NCBI GenBank assembly: GCA_023439125.1
Contig: JAEXOU010000022.1
Location: 62,001-126,000 of the forward strand
Direction of reading: 5' to 3'
Source of the DNA: Bacillota bacterium
Lineage (GTDB): Bacteria > Bacillota > Clostridia > Lachnospirales > Lachnospiraceae
Length of the DNA stretch: 64,000 nucleotides
Made by a program: the position numbers and the translations under genes. Under the pieces are notes generated by a model that made no database searches, was not told the origin of the DNA, and saw only the letters and a program-made list of their open reading frames with translations. Shown here piece after piece: positions 1-8,573 of this stretch. The number at the start of each line of letters is the position of its first letter. The first letter of the stretch is position 1.

Positions 1-69
1 TCGCTTCCAGAATTACATAAAGAACATAGCGACTTATTAATGAGCTTTACTTTCTATAATCATTTTTAA
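1..69 (+). CDS. Possible C-terminal end of a truncated protein
   Basis: The first frame is open from the window edge to a TAA at 67-69, giving 22 residues that end in FTFYNHF. The codon use looks like the neighbouring genes, so it may be the tail of a gene whose body lies outside the window. The piece is too short to name a family and an open run of this length could arise by chance. Confidence 0.35.
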   Translation, partial: SLPELHKEHSDLLMSFTFYNHF

Positions 70-85
70 ATTAGTTATTAATGCA

Positions 86-115
86 TTGATATTAAGTAAT
101 CAAATAATGTATAAT
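86..115 (+). promoter_or_regulatory. Candidate sigma-A promoter for the GNAT gene
   Basis: TTGATA (86-91) and TATAAT (110-115) are separated by 18 bp. Transcription would begin near 122, leaving a leader of about 90 nt before the ATG at 211. Called from consensus only. Confidence 0.5.
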
Positions 116-210
116 GTTACCATACGTTTAGTTTCCAATTGTTTATAATTGCGTATCAATTGTTACAGTTAGTGCAACGACAAATTAGAAGGTGTTAGGG
201 GTGTAGTTAT

Positions 211-699
211 ATGAGTGTTAAGCTTAGAAAAATGACATCGAAGGAATTTGATGCATTTTACGAATATAGTATAAATAATCATGCAAGTGAATTGATGAAA
301 GAAATGGATATATCTTTTGATGAAGCTTTAAGTCAAACAGAGGTAGAAGTTCAAGGGATGCTTCCCGACAAGATGAATACAAAAGATAATTCTCTGATGG
401 TTATAGAAGATACTTCAGACAATAGAAATGTTGGGTTTATTTGGTATTTGTATGAAGTGACGGATGGCGAACAGCAGATTTTTTTATGCGACTTTATTAT
501 AGATGAGGCAGAACGAAAAAAAGGATATGCGACCGAGGCTTTAAGTGTGATGGAAAGGAATGCCATAGAAGATGGTTGTAAGGAAAGTGTTCTATTTGTA
601 GCAAAAGAAAATGAATCAGCTCAAAAATTATATGCTAAGTGCGGATATATTTTCCTTAGAGAACTGGATGACGGGATGTATTTAAAGAAGAAATTGTAG
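211..699 (+). CDS. GNAT family N-acetyltransferase
   Basis: This 162-residue protein is a single-domain GCN5-related acetyltransferase, a family that moves an acetyl group from acetyl-CoA to an amine; the substrate is not predictable. The acetyl-CoA-binding region is visible at about residues 90-115 (LCDFIIDEAERKKGYATEAL, with the R-K-K-G-Y-A pyrophosphate-binding turn). The late motif AQKLYAKCGYIFLREL near residues 137-152 is the usual GNAT strand-helix-strand ending. The length is typical. It stands alone, followed by family A repeats and the end of an ABC permease gene on the other strand. A weak ribosome site (TTAGGGG) precedes the ATG. Confidence 0.85.
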   Translation: MSVKLRKMTSKEFDAFYEYSINNHASELMKEMDISFDEALSQTEVEVQGMLPDKMNTKDNSLMVIEDTSDNRNVGFIWYLYEVTDGEQQIFLCDFIIDEAERKKGYATEALSVMERNAIEDGCKESVLFVAKENESAQKLYAKCGYIFLRELDDGMYLKKKL

Positions 700-726
700 T
701 TTAATAAGGTCTTTCTTTCCTCTTTT

Positions 727-1160
727 CATGCTTTATAAAATTACAACAACTCATACAAACATTTAGTTGTTGCATCATGTAACATCTCTCACACCTATAT
801 AGCGTTTGTGATTTCACCACCTATCCCGAAGAAAGAGGACACATGTATATTTTCGAAGGCCTTACAAGTCCCACATGCTCTTTGTGGGCTTGTTTCCATC
901 GCGCGCCGTAGAAATATACATGTGCCCTCTACGCTATCTTTCATGCTTTATAAAATTACAACTACTCATACACTCATTTAGTTGTTGCATCATGTAACAG
1001 CCCTCACACCTATATTGCGTTTGTGATCTCACCACCTATCCCGAAGAAAGAGGACACATGTATATTTTCGAAGGCCTTACTAGTCCCACACGCTCTTTGT
1101 GGGCTTGTTTCCATCGCGCGCCGTAGAAAATATACATGTGTCCTCTTTCTTCTTCATGAC
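727..1160. repeat. Tandem duplication, two copies of about 215 bp, each with a family A palindrome
   Basis: The segment beginning CATGCTTTATAAAATTACAA at 727 recurs at 942 with few mismatches, a period of 215 bp. Each copy carries a TTGTTGCATCATGTAACA palindrome, a GCGTTTGTGAT segment and a complete family A hairpin core. The duplication fills most of the 539-bp gap between the GNAT gene and the end of the ABC permease gene; I see no gene in that gap. Confidence 0.9.
828..930. repeat. Family A palindrome, copy A1
   Basis: Arms AGAAAGAGGACACATG... and ...CATGTGCCCTCT are complementary and enclose the conserved core: CCTTACAAGTCCCAC, a short loop, then GTGGGCTTGT and GCGCGCCGTAG. This copy has decayed slightly on its right arm (one missing A, CCC for TCC) compared with copy A2. 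Confidence 0.85.
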
Positions 1161-1175
1161 AAAAATCACAAACGC
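1017..1175. repeat. Family A palindrome, copy A2
   Basis: An outer stem GCGTTTGTGAT (1017-1027) pairs with ATCACAAACGC (1165-1175). Inside it a perfect inner stem begins AAGAAAGAGGACACATG (from 1044) and closes with CATGTGTCCTCTTTCTT (ending 1151). The centre is the conserved family A core. It is the most complete nested example in the window. Confidence 0.9.
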
Positions 1176-1179
1176 CCAG

Positions 1180-1214
1180 CAAACAAACAGGGCTGTTGCA
1201 TTATGCAACAACCC
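1180..1214 (-). terminator. Probable terminator of the sugar ABC operon
   Basis: On the minus strand GGGTTGTTGCAT and ATGCAACAGCCC form a strong hairpin followed by TGTTTGTTTG. It lies just beyond the stop of the last permease gene. The T-tract is interrupted, so termination strength is uncertain. Confidence 0.55.
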
Positions 1215-1238
1215 AAATCATGTATGAGTTTTGTGATT

Positions 1239-2090
1239 TTACTCTTTTACACCACCGATGTTAACACCCTTTACAAAGTATTTCTGGCAGAAAGGATAGA
1301 TAATGATGAATGGAATGATGGCAACCATAACGGCTGCGTTTGTTAATGTACTCTGTGAAATGTTTTCAGAGAAGTTTGGTGTATCACCATCCATAATTAA
1401 GTTACGTAACTTCTGCTGGAAGTTATATAAGCTTGATTTTTGAATGTAAATCTTGAAGTTTGTATAATCATTCCAGAATGCAACAGAGAACATAAGACCG
1501 ATGGATGCTAACGCTGCTTTGGATAATGGTAATACAATCTTAAAGAAAGTACCGATTGGTGTACAACCATCGATCGAAGCCGCCTCGAAAAGTGCTCCAG
1601 GAATACCCTCAAAGAAGTTACGCATTAATACAAGGTTGTAAACATTCATACCTAAAGGTAAGATTACGGCCCATAAAGTATCAATTAAGTTTAATTTCTG
1701 CATAACTAAGAAGGAAGGAATCATACCGCCGCTGAAGATCATCGTGAATAATAATAAGAAAGAAAAGAAATTTCTACCTGGCATGTTAAACTGAATTAAT
1801 ACATAAGCACCTAAAGTAGAAAGTGTTAAACCTACGAATGTACCAGCGAGTGTAGTGATACAAGAAACTAAGAAAGGTTTGAATAATGCATCATATGTTA
1901 AAATTACCTTATAACCTTCTAAACCAAAATCTTTTGGCCATAATCTCATACCATAAGAAGTTTTTGTATCGATTGAGTCAACAAAAACCTTCCACATAGG
2001 AACAAGAATGAATAAACAAACGATAAGGAATATTAAACCATTGATGATAGGAAATATTTTGATTTTTTTACGTTTTTTTGTTTTAGCCAT
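1239..2090 (-). CDS. ABC sugar transporter permease, LplC/MalG-like
   Basis: This 283-residue inner-membrane protein is the second permease of a CUT1-type carbohydrate importer. It has six predicted hydrophobic segments, the first at about residues 13-33 after a basic tail. The cytoplasmic EAA loop that docks the ATPase is seen at residues 169-175 (EAASIDG). It is the last gene of a three-gene operon read right to left, 11 bp after the first permease gene. Like many Firmicutes oligosaccharide importers of the Lpl/YtcP group the operon lacks its own ATPase, which is presumably a shared MsmX-type protein elsewhere (inference). Pectin oligosaccharides are the likely substrate from the neighbouring genes. 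Confidence 0.93.
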   Translation of the reverse strand: MAKTKKRKKIKIFPIINGLIFLIVCLFILVPMWKVFVDSIDTKTSYGMRLWPKDFGLEGYKVILTYDALFKPFLVSCITTLAGTFVGLTLSTLGAYVLIQFNMPGRNFFSFLLLFTMIFSGGMIPSFLVMQKLNLIDTLWAVILPLGMNVYNLVLMRNFFEGIPGALFEAASIDGCTPIGTFFKIVLPLSKAALASIGLMFSVAFWNDYTNFKIYIQKSSLYNFQQKLRNLIMDGDTPNFSENISQSTLTNAAVMVAIIPFIIIYPFCQKYFVKGVNIGGVKE

Positions 2091-2101
2091 CTTATTTCCC
2101 C

Positions 2102-3052
2102 CTATACGATACCGCGTCCGCGGACTTTTTTACTTGCATAGTTACAAATTAAAACAAGGGCACAACCAGCAAGAGATCTTAATAAACCAACCGCAGTTGT
2201 ATAACCATAGTTTGGAATACCACCACCGAATGTCTGACGGTAAACATATGTCTGGCAAACGTCAGATACTGTATACACTGCTGAATTGTAAAGAACAAAT
2301 ACAGATTCAAAAAGATTCATGATTTTAGCTAAGTTAAGAATTAATACCGTAATAATCGTATTCGCTAAACTTGGTAATGTAATATATCTCATCTGTTCCC
2401 AACGATTTGCACCGTCGATACCTGCTGCTTCGTATTGATCAGGACTGATACCAGATAAAGTAGCTAGATAAATGATTGTTCCCCAACCAGTATCTTTCCA
2501 TATGTTGATAATATAATAAACTGGCCTCCACCAGCGTTCTTCTGCCAAGAAGTAAATCATCTCACTTTTATCGATGACACCGATATTAACTAAAAGAGAG
2601 TTAATAAGACCTTCACTAGATGGAGAAAGAATTAATCGGAATACAGACGCTGTAACTACCCATGACATAAAGTGAGGGAGATAGATTAAGGTCTGAACAG
2701 CCTTCTTTGCTTTTAAATTTTTCAATTCATTTAACAGTAAGGAAATAACAACTGCCATAAATGTATTTAAGAGTAACTTAACAATAGAAAGTTCAAACGT
2801 ATTTACGAATGCTGTAATAAAGTCATCTTTCTTAAATAACTTTTGAAAATGTTTTAAACCAACGAATACCGGCTCTTGTGCCATTTTATAATCGTAGAAA
2901 GAGTATTTAATAAAATACATTGGTAAGTAATTAAATAATGCGATGAAAACTAATACTGGTAAAAACATCACATAGAACCATCTATGTGTATAAATTCTAG
3001 CACCAAGAGTTTTGGAACTCACAGGTACCTTCTTTTTGCGTTTAATGCTCAT
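2102..3052 (-). CDS. ABC sugar transporter permease, LplB/MalF-like
   Basis: This is the first permease of the CUT1 importer, 316 residues from the chosen ATG. An ATG six codons upstream (3070) is less likely because the ribosome site AAAGGAAG sits between the two and is well spaced for 3052. A basic N-terminus is followed by six hydrophobic segments, starting with WFYVMFLPVLVFIALFNYLP. The EAA loop reads YEAAGIDGANRWEQM near residue 215. It forms a heterodimer with the next gene's product and receives sugar from the lipoprotein encoded upstream. Confidence 0.93.
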   Translation of the reverse strand: MSIKRKKKVPVSSKTLGARIYTHRWFYVMFLPVLVFIALFNYLPMYFIKYSFYDYKMAQEPVFVGLKHFQKLFKKDDFITAFVNTFELSIVKLLLNTFMAVVISLLLNELKNLKAKKAVQTLIYLPHFMSWVVTASVFRLILSPSSEGLINSLLVNIGVIDKSEMIYFLAEERWWRPVYYIINIWKDTGWGTIIYLATLSGISPDQYEAAGIDGANRWEQMRYITLPSLANTIITVLILNLAKIMNLFESVFVLYNSAVYTVSDVCQTYVYRQTFGGGIPNYGYTTAVGLLRSLAGCALVLICNYASKKVRGRGIV

Positions 3053-3086
3053 AAAAGCACTTCCTTTCATGAATTAGAATTCCTCT

Positions 3087-3133
3087 CACGAGCATCTCTC
3101 GTGATAAGGAGGGGCCAAAATTGCTAGCCCCTC
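3087..3133 (-). promoter_or_regulatory. Two intercistronic hairpins between binding-protein and permease genes
   Basis: Hairpin one pairs CACGAG (3087-3092) with CTCGTG (3098-3103). Hairpin two pairs GAGGGGC (3109-3115) with GCCCCTC (3127-3133). Neither has a strong T-tract. Structures here in binding-protein operons commonly protect the 3' end of the binding-protein message or cause partial termination, giving more binding protein than permease (established for other operons; inferred here). Confidence 0.6.
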
Positions 3134-3174
3134 TTTCAATCAGTAACAATAAACAATAAATTAATTACTATGAA

Positions 3175-4749
3175 TTAGTTTAAGGATTCTAAAATTTCAG
3201 AAACCATATCAGCAGATCTTTCTAAGTATTCATTCATACCATCTTCTACACTTACGCCACCTGTAACAACTTTAGTAACAATCTGTGTACGAATGTCCCA
3301 AAGGTCTGCATTGTATTCGTTCATCGTATCATTAGAAACGATTACTGGTGCAGAAGTACACCATTCATTAAATTTTTGAGCAACATCAAGAGCTACTGGG
3401 TCTACAGATTCAATACCAGGGTCAGCATTATCTACGTAAGTAGCAAAGCTTAACATTGGATCGATATGGGCTTTCTTTAATAATGTATCAGGTTTTTCTA
3501 AGGAAGCTAGCATATGGAACTGACCTTCTTCGTAGGATACGGAATCTGTTTCAGTTAACTGAATTGTTTCCGCAACATCATTCCAATGAACGCCCTTAAC
3601 ACCATATGTCCAAAGTGTCTGAACATCACCACCATCTAACATTGTTTCAAAGAAGTATTTGAAGATACCAGCTGGATTCTGAGCTTTTGTAGTAATACAC
3701 CAAGCTGGAGCCTGTCTTTCAACGTATGCACCAAGCTCTTTAATCGGAGCAAGAGCAACTAATTCTTTGTCTAATCCGTTTGCTTCTAAGTTAGCCTCTA
3801 AAGTAGAAGCCCATGTTCCAGCCCAGTATGTGAATACACCGAACTTATCATCGAAGAACTTGTTACGGCAATCTTTTGTACCATTTGTGATTGTTTCTTT
3901 ATCAATGTAACCAGCTTCATAAGCATCTTTTAATCTCTGAAGCGCTGCTTTCATAGAATCAGCAGAGAAACCATCAATCCAAGTACCATTTTTATCTTGT
4001 GTGAAGTCTGGATAAGCATCCTGATAGAATTCAGGTAAGTAGTTCGTATATGGAGCTTCTACACCGATAAGACCTGCAGCAGAAACACCATATGTGTTCG
4101 TTGGGTCACCACTACCATTCATATCATTTTCAGTAAATAATTTTAACATGTTAAGGTATTCATCATATGTGGTTGGAGCATCAATACCAACTTTATCTAA
4201 CCATGCCTTCTTTACATATGTTACACAACCATTACCACGAGATGGAGTAAATCCATAAAGTTTTCCATCCACTTTGATTGATTCAATAGCAGATTCATTC
4301 GTGATTCTGCCAGAAGCTTTTAATTCTGAATTATCCCAGTACTCTGTAAGATCAGCTAGTAATCCTGCACTTGCATAGTTTGCATAGTAAGAACCACCTA
4401 AGATAACAACATCTGGCCAGTTACCACCAGAGAAAGTTAAACCAACAGCGTCATAGTAACCGGAATGATCTGGCTGTGTAAAAACGATATCGATACCAAG
4501 TTCTGCTTCAAGTGCAGATTCAAACTGAGCACGTCCCTGTGGCTCTGTAAATACAGTACCATCTACCATAACGTTAATAGAAGCTGGTTTTTCAACTTCA
4601 CCTGCAACTGTACCAGTAGGTGTTGTAGTCGCACCATTATCTGTAGATGTGTCACCCTTGGCCTCTTCTGTGCTACCACAAGCAGTTAAGCTAAGTACTA
4701 AAGAAAGTGCTAAACCAAGTGATAAGAATTTCTGTGTAGATTTTTTCAT
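3175..4749 (-). CDS. Extracellular sugar-binding lipoprotein of the ABC importer
   Basis: This 524-residue solute-binding protein is the substrate receptor of the importer. A lipoprotein signal peptide is visible (basic start, long hydrophobic run, LSLTAC with the lipidated cysteine at about residue 24), followed by a Thr/Gly/Asp-rich linker that spaces the domain from the membrane. The rest resembles the LplA-type family 1 binding proteins for oligosaccharides. The start at 4749 is preferred over an ATG at 4764 because the GGAGGA ribosome site lies between them. It heads the operon and is divergent from the AraC-type regulator, the usual layout for a regulator controlling its neighbouring transporter. 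A pectin-derived substrate is inferred from context. Confidence 0.9.
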   Translation of the reverse strand: MKKSTQKFLSLGLALSLVLSLTACGSTEEAKGDTSTDNGATTTPTGTVAGEVEKPASINVMVDGTVFTEPQGRAQFESALEAELGIDIVFTQPDHSGYYDAVGLTFSGGNWPDVVILGGSYYANYASAGLLADLTEYWDNSELKASGRITNESAIESIKVDGKLYGFTPSRGNGCVTYVKKAWLDKVGIDAPTTYDEYLNMLKLFTENDMNGSGDPTNTYGVSAAGLIGVEAPYTNYLPEFYQDAYPDFTQDKNGTWIDGFSADSMKAALQRLKDAYEAGYIDKETITNGTKDCRNKFFDDKFGVFTYWAGTWASTLEANLEANGLDKELVALAPIKELGAYVERQAPAWCITTKAQNPAGIFKYFFETMLDGGDVQTLWTYGVKGVHWNDVAETIQLTETDSVSYEEGQFHMLASLEKPDTLLKKAHIDPMLSFATYVDNADPGIESVDPVALDVAQKFNEWCTSAPVIVSNDTMNEYNADLWDIRTQIVTKVVTGGVSVEDGMNEYLERSADMVSEILESLN

Positions 4750-4828
4750 CGTCGTATCCTCCATTAGGAATAATTATGATTTTGTTTCACAACAAGTAAG
4801 ATAAATGACTTTCTTGTTTATGATTAAA

Positions 4829-4840
4829 TGAAACGTTTGA
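4829..4840. promoter_or_regulatory. Candidate operator in the transporter/AraC divergent region
   Basis: The near-palindrome TGAAACGTTTGA lies about 80 bp upstream of the binding-protein start, inside an A/T-rich segment with further ATGATT/ATCAT inverted pieces. It is one base short of a cre site. Nothing else clear was found in the 487-bp gap 4750-5236 apart from the promoter at 5158-5186. Confidence 0.3.
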
Positions 4841-5157
4841 TCATTTCATCTTTAGTCGAAATACGTTATCCATCAACTTCAATTATGTAAAATAATGCCG
4901 ATGAAGATCTGCATTTCTAATCTCCTTCGAACTCACGATACGAATCCTATGATTTGTTAAGTTTTGTTCGAATTGACTTCATCATAGTACCATGCTTCGT
5001 ACATTTTTAACAAGAATCAATCCTTTATATTAGTGTGCATTTTTTACGACGAGGTTGAATCCCTTGATTTTACTGGGTTTGTTAGTTCTAAATGAATTTA
5101 GAAAATTCTTTGTATGCACTTTCATTTCTGAAAATTCTAAAAATTTGTCCCTATATG

Positions 5158-5186
5158 TTGCAAATGTTGCACCACTTTGTTATAAT
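5158..5186 (+). promoter_or_regulatory. Promoter of the AraC-type regulator gene
   Basis: TTGCAA (5158-5163) and TATAAT (5181-5186) are spaced by 17 bp. The start of transcription would be near 5193, giving a 44-nt leader before the ATG at 5237. Confidence 0.65.
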
Positions 5187-5236
5187 TTTATAGCAAATAT
5201 TTGTTTGCTTTTACTAAATGAGAAGAGAGAAATCGA

Positions 5237-7525
5237 ATGAAAAGTACGAAATATTTAAAAAGTAGTAATCATAATGGTATAATTTTGCTCCGCTTTGTAA
5301 CCTCTTACAGCATATTGCTCATATTTGTCCTAATTATGGGGTTACTTTTATGTCAATATGGAATAAAGGATGCAAAGATCAATCTAGAGAAACAGAATAA
5401 ATCGATATTACATAAATCAGTAAATACGCTAGAACAATCCCTTAATCTAATGAATGCCTTAGTTACACAAATAAGTAATGAAAGCAGTCTACGTTCCTTA
5501 GTCAAAATGACGGATACCCAAAGTGCTGATTTTCAAACAAATGCACAAATTGTAAAGTCATTATTAGCTGATTTTTATCCATTTCAAGCTATACTACCAC
5601 TTCATGACTACTATATTTATCTACCAAAATCAGATTATGTTCTATCAAGTAGTACAATATCTGACGTACAACTTTTCTATAAATACAGCAAATCCTTTGA
5701 CGAAGCATTATATCAGGATTGGCTTTCAATATTAAATAAAGACACTTTTCATGAATTTATAGAGATGAAACCATATTATCAGGGAAATTTTAACTCTTTT
5801 TTATATAAAGTTCCGATCTCCTCTTCCTATCTTACTAGTAATGCAGACGCTACGATTTGTTTTGAAATAAGTAAGGCAAAGCTAGAGGATCTCTTTTCTA
5901 CGATTAATTTATTCGAGACAGGTTTCTTACTCGTAGCTGATCATAATAATAATGAAGTTTTTCGTATCACCTCAAAAGAAACAAAAGAAAACACACCTAA
6001 TTTATTATTAACAGCTATAAATGAGCAGATCGTAAATCTCGCAAAGGCCTCTTTAAGGATGAAACTAAATGGCGAATCCTATGTTGTGACCAAGGCGGAA
6101 TCTGGCATAAAACAATGGAATTATTACTTAGTACAACCTTCTGAGCTTGTGTTTATGGATTTAAAGTCATATCAGAATGTCTATAGTTTTATAATTATAT
6201 TAACTTGTCTGTTTTGCCTATTTTTGATTTATGTTCTTTCTAGACGTAATATTAAGCCTATCTTAGAGTTTAAATCTAAATTGGAAGATTCTTTAGAAGA
6301 GAAAAATTCTCTTGTACTTAAATTAGAAGAACAACGTCCGATGATCTATCATTCCTATATGGCACGTATTATGAAGGGTTTAATTTTAGATGATCAAGAA
6401 GCGGAGGAAATTAAAGATTTTCTTTGTTTGAATCAGCCAGGCCAAAAATATTCTGTGTTATATGCTAGTGTATATGAAAATCAGATTGAACTTTATAGAG
6501 AGGATTCTATCCATAATTCTGAGGATGACAAAAAACAAAGCGATTACCGTGATATTATTCGAAGTTATTTTTTTGAATATTTCGGAGATGACATCTTAAT
6601 CTACGATGTTGAAATCAACTCATTTGCCATATTGCTCACAACAGATTCTGATGCTAGTGTAGAAGAAATTAATAAAACAGTTGAACATAAATTTATTGAA
6701 CTTCACAATCAACTAATGTCAGACCATTCCATCTGGATTTTTGGTGGTTTAGGTAACAGAAATCATCAGCTTAGCTACATTTGGAGATCATATCAACAAT
6801 CGATTCAGGCTTTTTCTTACATTCACGAAGGTAATGTCTTTCAATCATTTATGGATATTAAGCGTGACAAAACCAGTTATTACTATCCTGTAGAAATGGC
6901 GCAACAATTGTCCAATTTTATAAACTTCAGTAACGTAAAGCAGGTAAATGAAATATTTCGTTTATTAAAAAAGATGAACTTTGAAGATGTTTCTCTACCA
7001 GTTTCTCTTGTGCAATGGTTATTTTCTGACGTTCGTAATACATTGCTTAAGGTTCGTTTTCAAATGAAAGTAACTGAGGAAAATCAAAAGAATTTAGAGT
7101 CCATTGACTTAGCCTTTCATCAAAAAATGACTTTGGAAGTATTGGAAGATATCTCAATCAGATTATGTTCTTTAAATGAACAAAAAGTTGAAAGCAATCG
7201 ATTAATTACAAATATTCAATCCTATATAAGAGAAAATTATATGGATTCTTCTTTAAGCTTGAAGAAAATCTCTGAGGTATTTAATATCTCCGAAAGTTAC
7301 TTTTCTTATCTATTTAAAGCAGAAACCAAGCAAAACTTTTCCGAATATCTCGAATTAATCCGTATGGACCAAGCTATGATATTACTAAAAACGACTGATA
7401 TCAACATTAGCAATCTGTATTTAGAACTTGGTTATAACAATGCGAACTCTTTCCGTCGTGCTTTTAAAAAAGTACATGGTGTATCACCAAAGACGATTCG
7501 CGAATCGAATATTGCATATGAATAA
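5237..7525 (+). CDS. Membrane-spanning AraC family transcriptional regulator
   Basis: This 762-residue protein is a one-component sensor-regulator. A first membrane helix (about residues 18-40) is followed by an extracellular sensor region (about 40-310) and a second helix (about 313-334, FIIILTCLFCLFLIYVLSRR). A cytoplasmic linker leads to a C-terminal AraC DNA-binding domain (about 657-757) with two helix-turn-helix units; the second contains ELGYNNANSFRRAFKKVHG, the AraC signature. Proteins of this build, common in Lachnospiraceae, sense extracellular sugar or the binding protein and activate the adjacent ABC operon (family knowledge). It is divergent from the importer operon and 29 bp ahead of the acetylesterase gene, so the two are probably cotranscribed. 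Confidence 0.92.
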   Translation: MKSTKYLKSSNHNGIILLRFVTSYSILLIFVLIMGLLLCQYGIKDAKINLEKQNKSILHKSVNTLEQSLNLMNALVTQISNESSLRSLVKMTDTQSADFQTNAQIVKSLLADFYPFQAILPLHDYYIYLPKSDYVLSSSTISDVQLFYKYSKSFDEALYQDWLSILNKDTFHEFIEMKPYYQGNFNSFLYKVPISSSYLTSNADATICFEISKAKLEDLFSTINLFETGFLLVADHNNNEVFRITSKETKENTPNLLLTAINEQIVNLAKASLRMKLNGESYVVTKAESGIKQWNYYLVQPSELVFMDLKSYQNVYSFIIILTCLFCLFLIYVLSRRNIKPILEFKSKLEDSLEEKNSLVLKLEEQRPMIYHSYMARIMKGLILDDQEAEEIKDFLCLNQPGQKYSVLYASVYENQIELYREDSIHNSEDDKKQSDYRDIIRSYFFEYFGDDILIYDVEINSFAILLTTDSDASVEEINKTVEHKFIELHNQLMSDHSIWIFGGLGNRNHQLSYIWRSYQQSIQAFSYIHEGNVFQSFMDIKRDKTSYYYPVEMAQQLSNFINFSNVKQVNEIFRLLKKMNFEDVSLPVSLVQWLFSDVRNTLLKVRFQMKVTEENQKNLESIDLAFHQKMTLEVLEDISIRLCSLNEQKVESNRLITNIQSYIRENYMDSSLSLKKISEVFNISESYFSYLFKAETKQNFSEYLELIRMDQAMILLKTTDINISNLYLELGYNNANSFRRAFKKVHGVSPKTIRESNIAYE

Positions 7526-7554
7526 GAAATTGAATTTTCATTAGGAGGATTTTT

Positions 7555-8274
7555 ATGTTACCACGTATCTTTTGGGCAGGCGATTCCACTGTAAAACAAA
7601 ATGATTATACCTCGTATCCACAAACTGGTATTGGACAAGGCTTACCACTCTATTTTAAAAAAGACATCATCATCGTAAATCGAGCAGAGAATGGGCGAAG
7701 TACGAAAAGCTTTATTAATGAAGGAAGATTAAAAGCAATCGAAAATGAAATTCAAAAGGATGATTTTTTGTTTATACAATTTGGTCACAATGATGAAAAG
7801 CCTGATATTGAGCGTCATACAGATGCATTTACGACTTATCAAGATAATCTTGAAGCATTTATAAGAGTGGCTCGCACTCATAACGCCCATCCTGTATTGA
7901 TCACCTCACTTTATCGCCGAGTTTTTGATGAAAATGGAAATCTAATAGAAAAAACTCATCAGGATTATCCTACTGCAATGATTGAATTAGGTGAAAAAAT
8001 GCAAGTACCAGTAATCGATTTATGTTCCATCAGCAAACAACTAATCCAAGAGGCTGGACCTTTAAAAAGTAAAGATTGGTTTTTACATATCGCGCCGAAT
8101 CGATATGCTAATTTTCCAGAAGGCAAAACTGACAATTCACACCTTCAATATGAGGGTGCCGTATTCTTTGCAAAGATTATTGCAGATGAGTTAAGAAAGC
8201 TTGGGAAAAAATACGAAGCTCTCCTACTCCCGTTAGAACTCGAAAAAGAGGACGATTATTTACTTCGTGATTAG
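7555..8274 (+). CDS. SGNH/GDSL acetylesterase, CE12 rhamnogalacturonan acetylesterase-like
   Basis: This 239-residue SGNH hydrolase would remove acetyl groups from rhamnogalacturonan oligosaccharides. The catalytic serine block is near the start (WAGDSTV, residues 8-14). The oxyanion blocks are NGRSTKSF with its glycine and FGHND with its asparagine, and the C-terminal DNSHLQYEGA supplies the aspartate and histidine. GDST rather than GDSL is typical of the RhgT/CE12 group. No signal peptide is visible, so it should act on imported oligosaccharides in the cytoplasm. It follows the AraC regulator with a strong AGGAGG ribosome site. Confidence 0.88.
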   Translation: MLPRIFWAGDSTVKQNDYTSYPQTGIGQGLPLYFKKDIIIVNRAENGRSTKSFINEGRLKAIENEIQKDDFLFIQFGHNDEKPDIERHTDAFTTYQDNLEAFIRVARTHNAHPVLITSLYRRVFDENGNLIEKTHQDYPTAMIELGEKMQVPVIDLCSISKQLIQEAGPLKSKDWFLHIAPNRYANFPEGKTDNSHLQYEGAVFFAKIIADELRKLGKKYEALLLPLELEKEDDYLLRD

Positions 8275-8286
8275 CATCTACTGTGA

Positions 8287-8461
8287 CGTCATTTTGCACA
8301 TATAGGTACTATGAAAATGGGATGACAAACTTAATTTATCCGCAACACGCTTTCGCTTGAATGAAGTTCGTAGTGGTACTAACGACGACTTCATAACAGT
8401 ATGCTCCTAAATTATGTTTGTCATCCCATTTTTAATAAGTTTATTGATGTGCAAAATGACG
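8287..8461. repeat. Family B palindrome, copy B1 (short form)
   Basis: CGTCATTTTGCACA at the left end is matched by TGTGCAAAATGACG at the right end, with inner arms GGGATGACAAAC and GTTTGTCATCCC. It contains the shared middle CACGCTTTCGCTTGAATGAA. This 175-bp copy lacks the GGGCCT/AGGCCC inner hairpin seen in B2, B4 and B7. It lies between two converging genes. Confidence 0.9.
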
Positions 8462-8469
8462 AATGAATT

Positions 8470-8508
8470 TATATGAAAGGACTTTTGATATCTGAATCCT
8501 TTCATATA
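8470..8508. terminator. Inverted repeat between converging genes
   Basis: TATATGAAAGGA (8470-8481) pairs perfectly with TCCTTTCATATA (8497-8508). It sits at the 3' side of the GNAT gene on the minus strand. There is no clear T-tract, so it may be a 3'-end stabiliser rather than a strong terminator. Confidence 0.4.
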
Positions 8509-8573
8509 ATTGCTCCAAAAAGAAAGGAATGAGTGATAAAGAAGGACGATAGATCTGAGTTGCCCCAATCTTA

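Noticed and set aside
1023..1346. Open frames at 1023-1346 and 10294-10590 sharing a GLVS-ARRRK peptide
   Set aside because: The shared peptide is the family A core read in one frame. The frames run through palindromes and into other genes on the opposite strand.
8287..8461. Insertion sequence
   Set aside because: No transposase frame lies between the inverted ends in any copy; the element is too short and is better called MITE-like.
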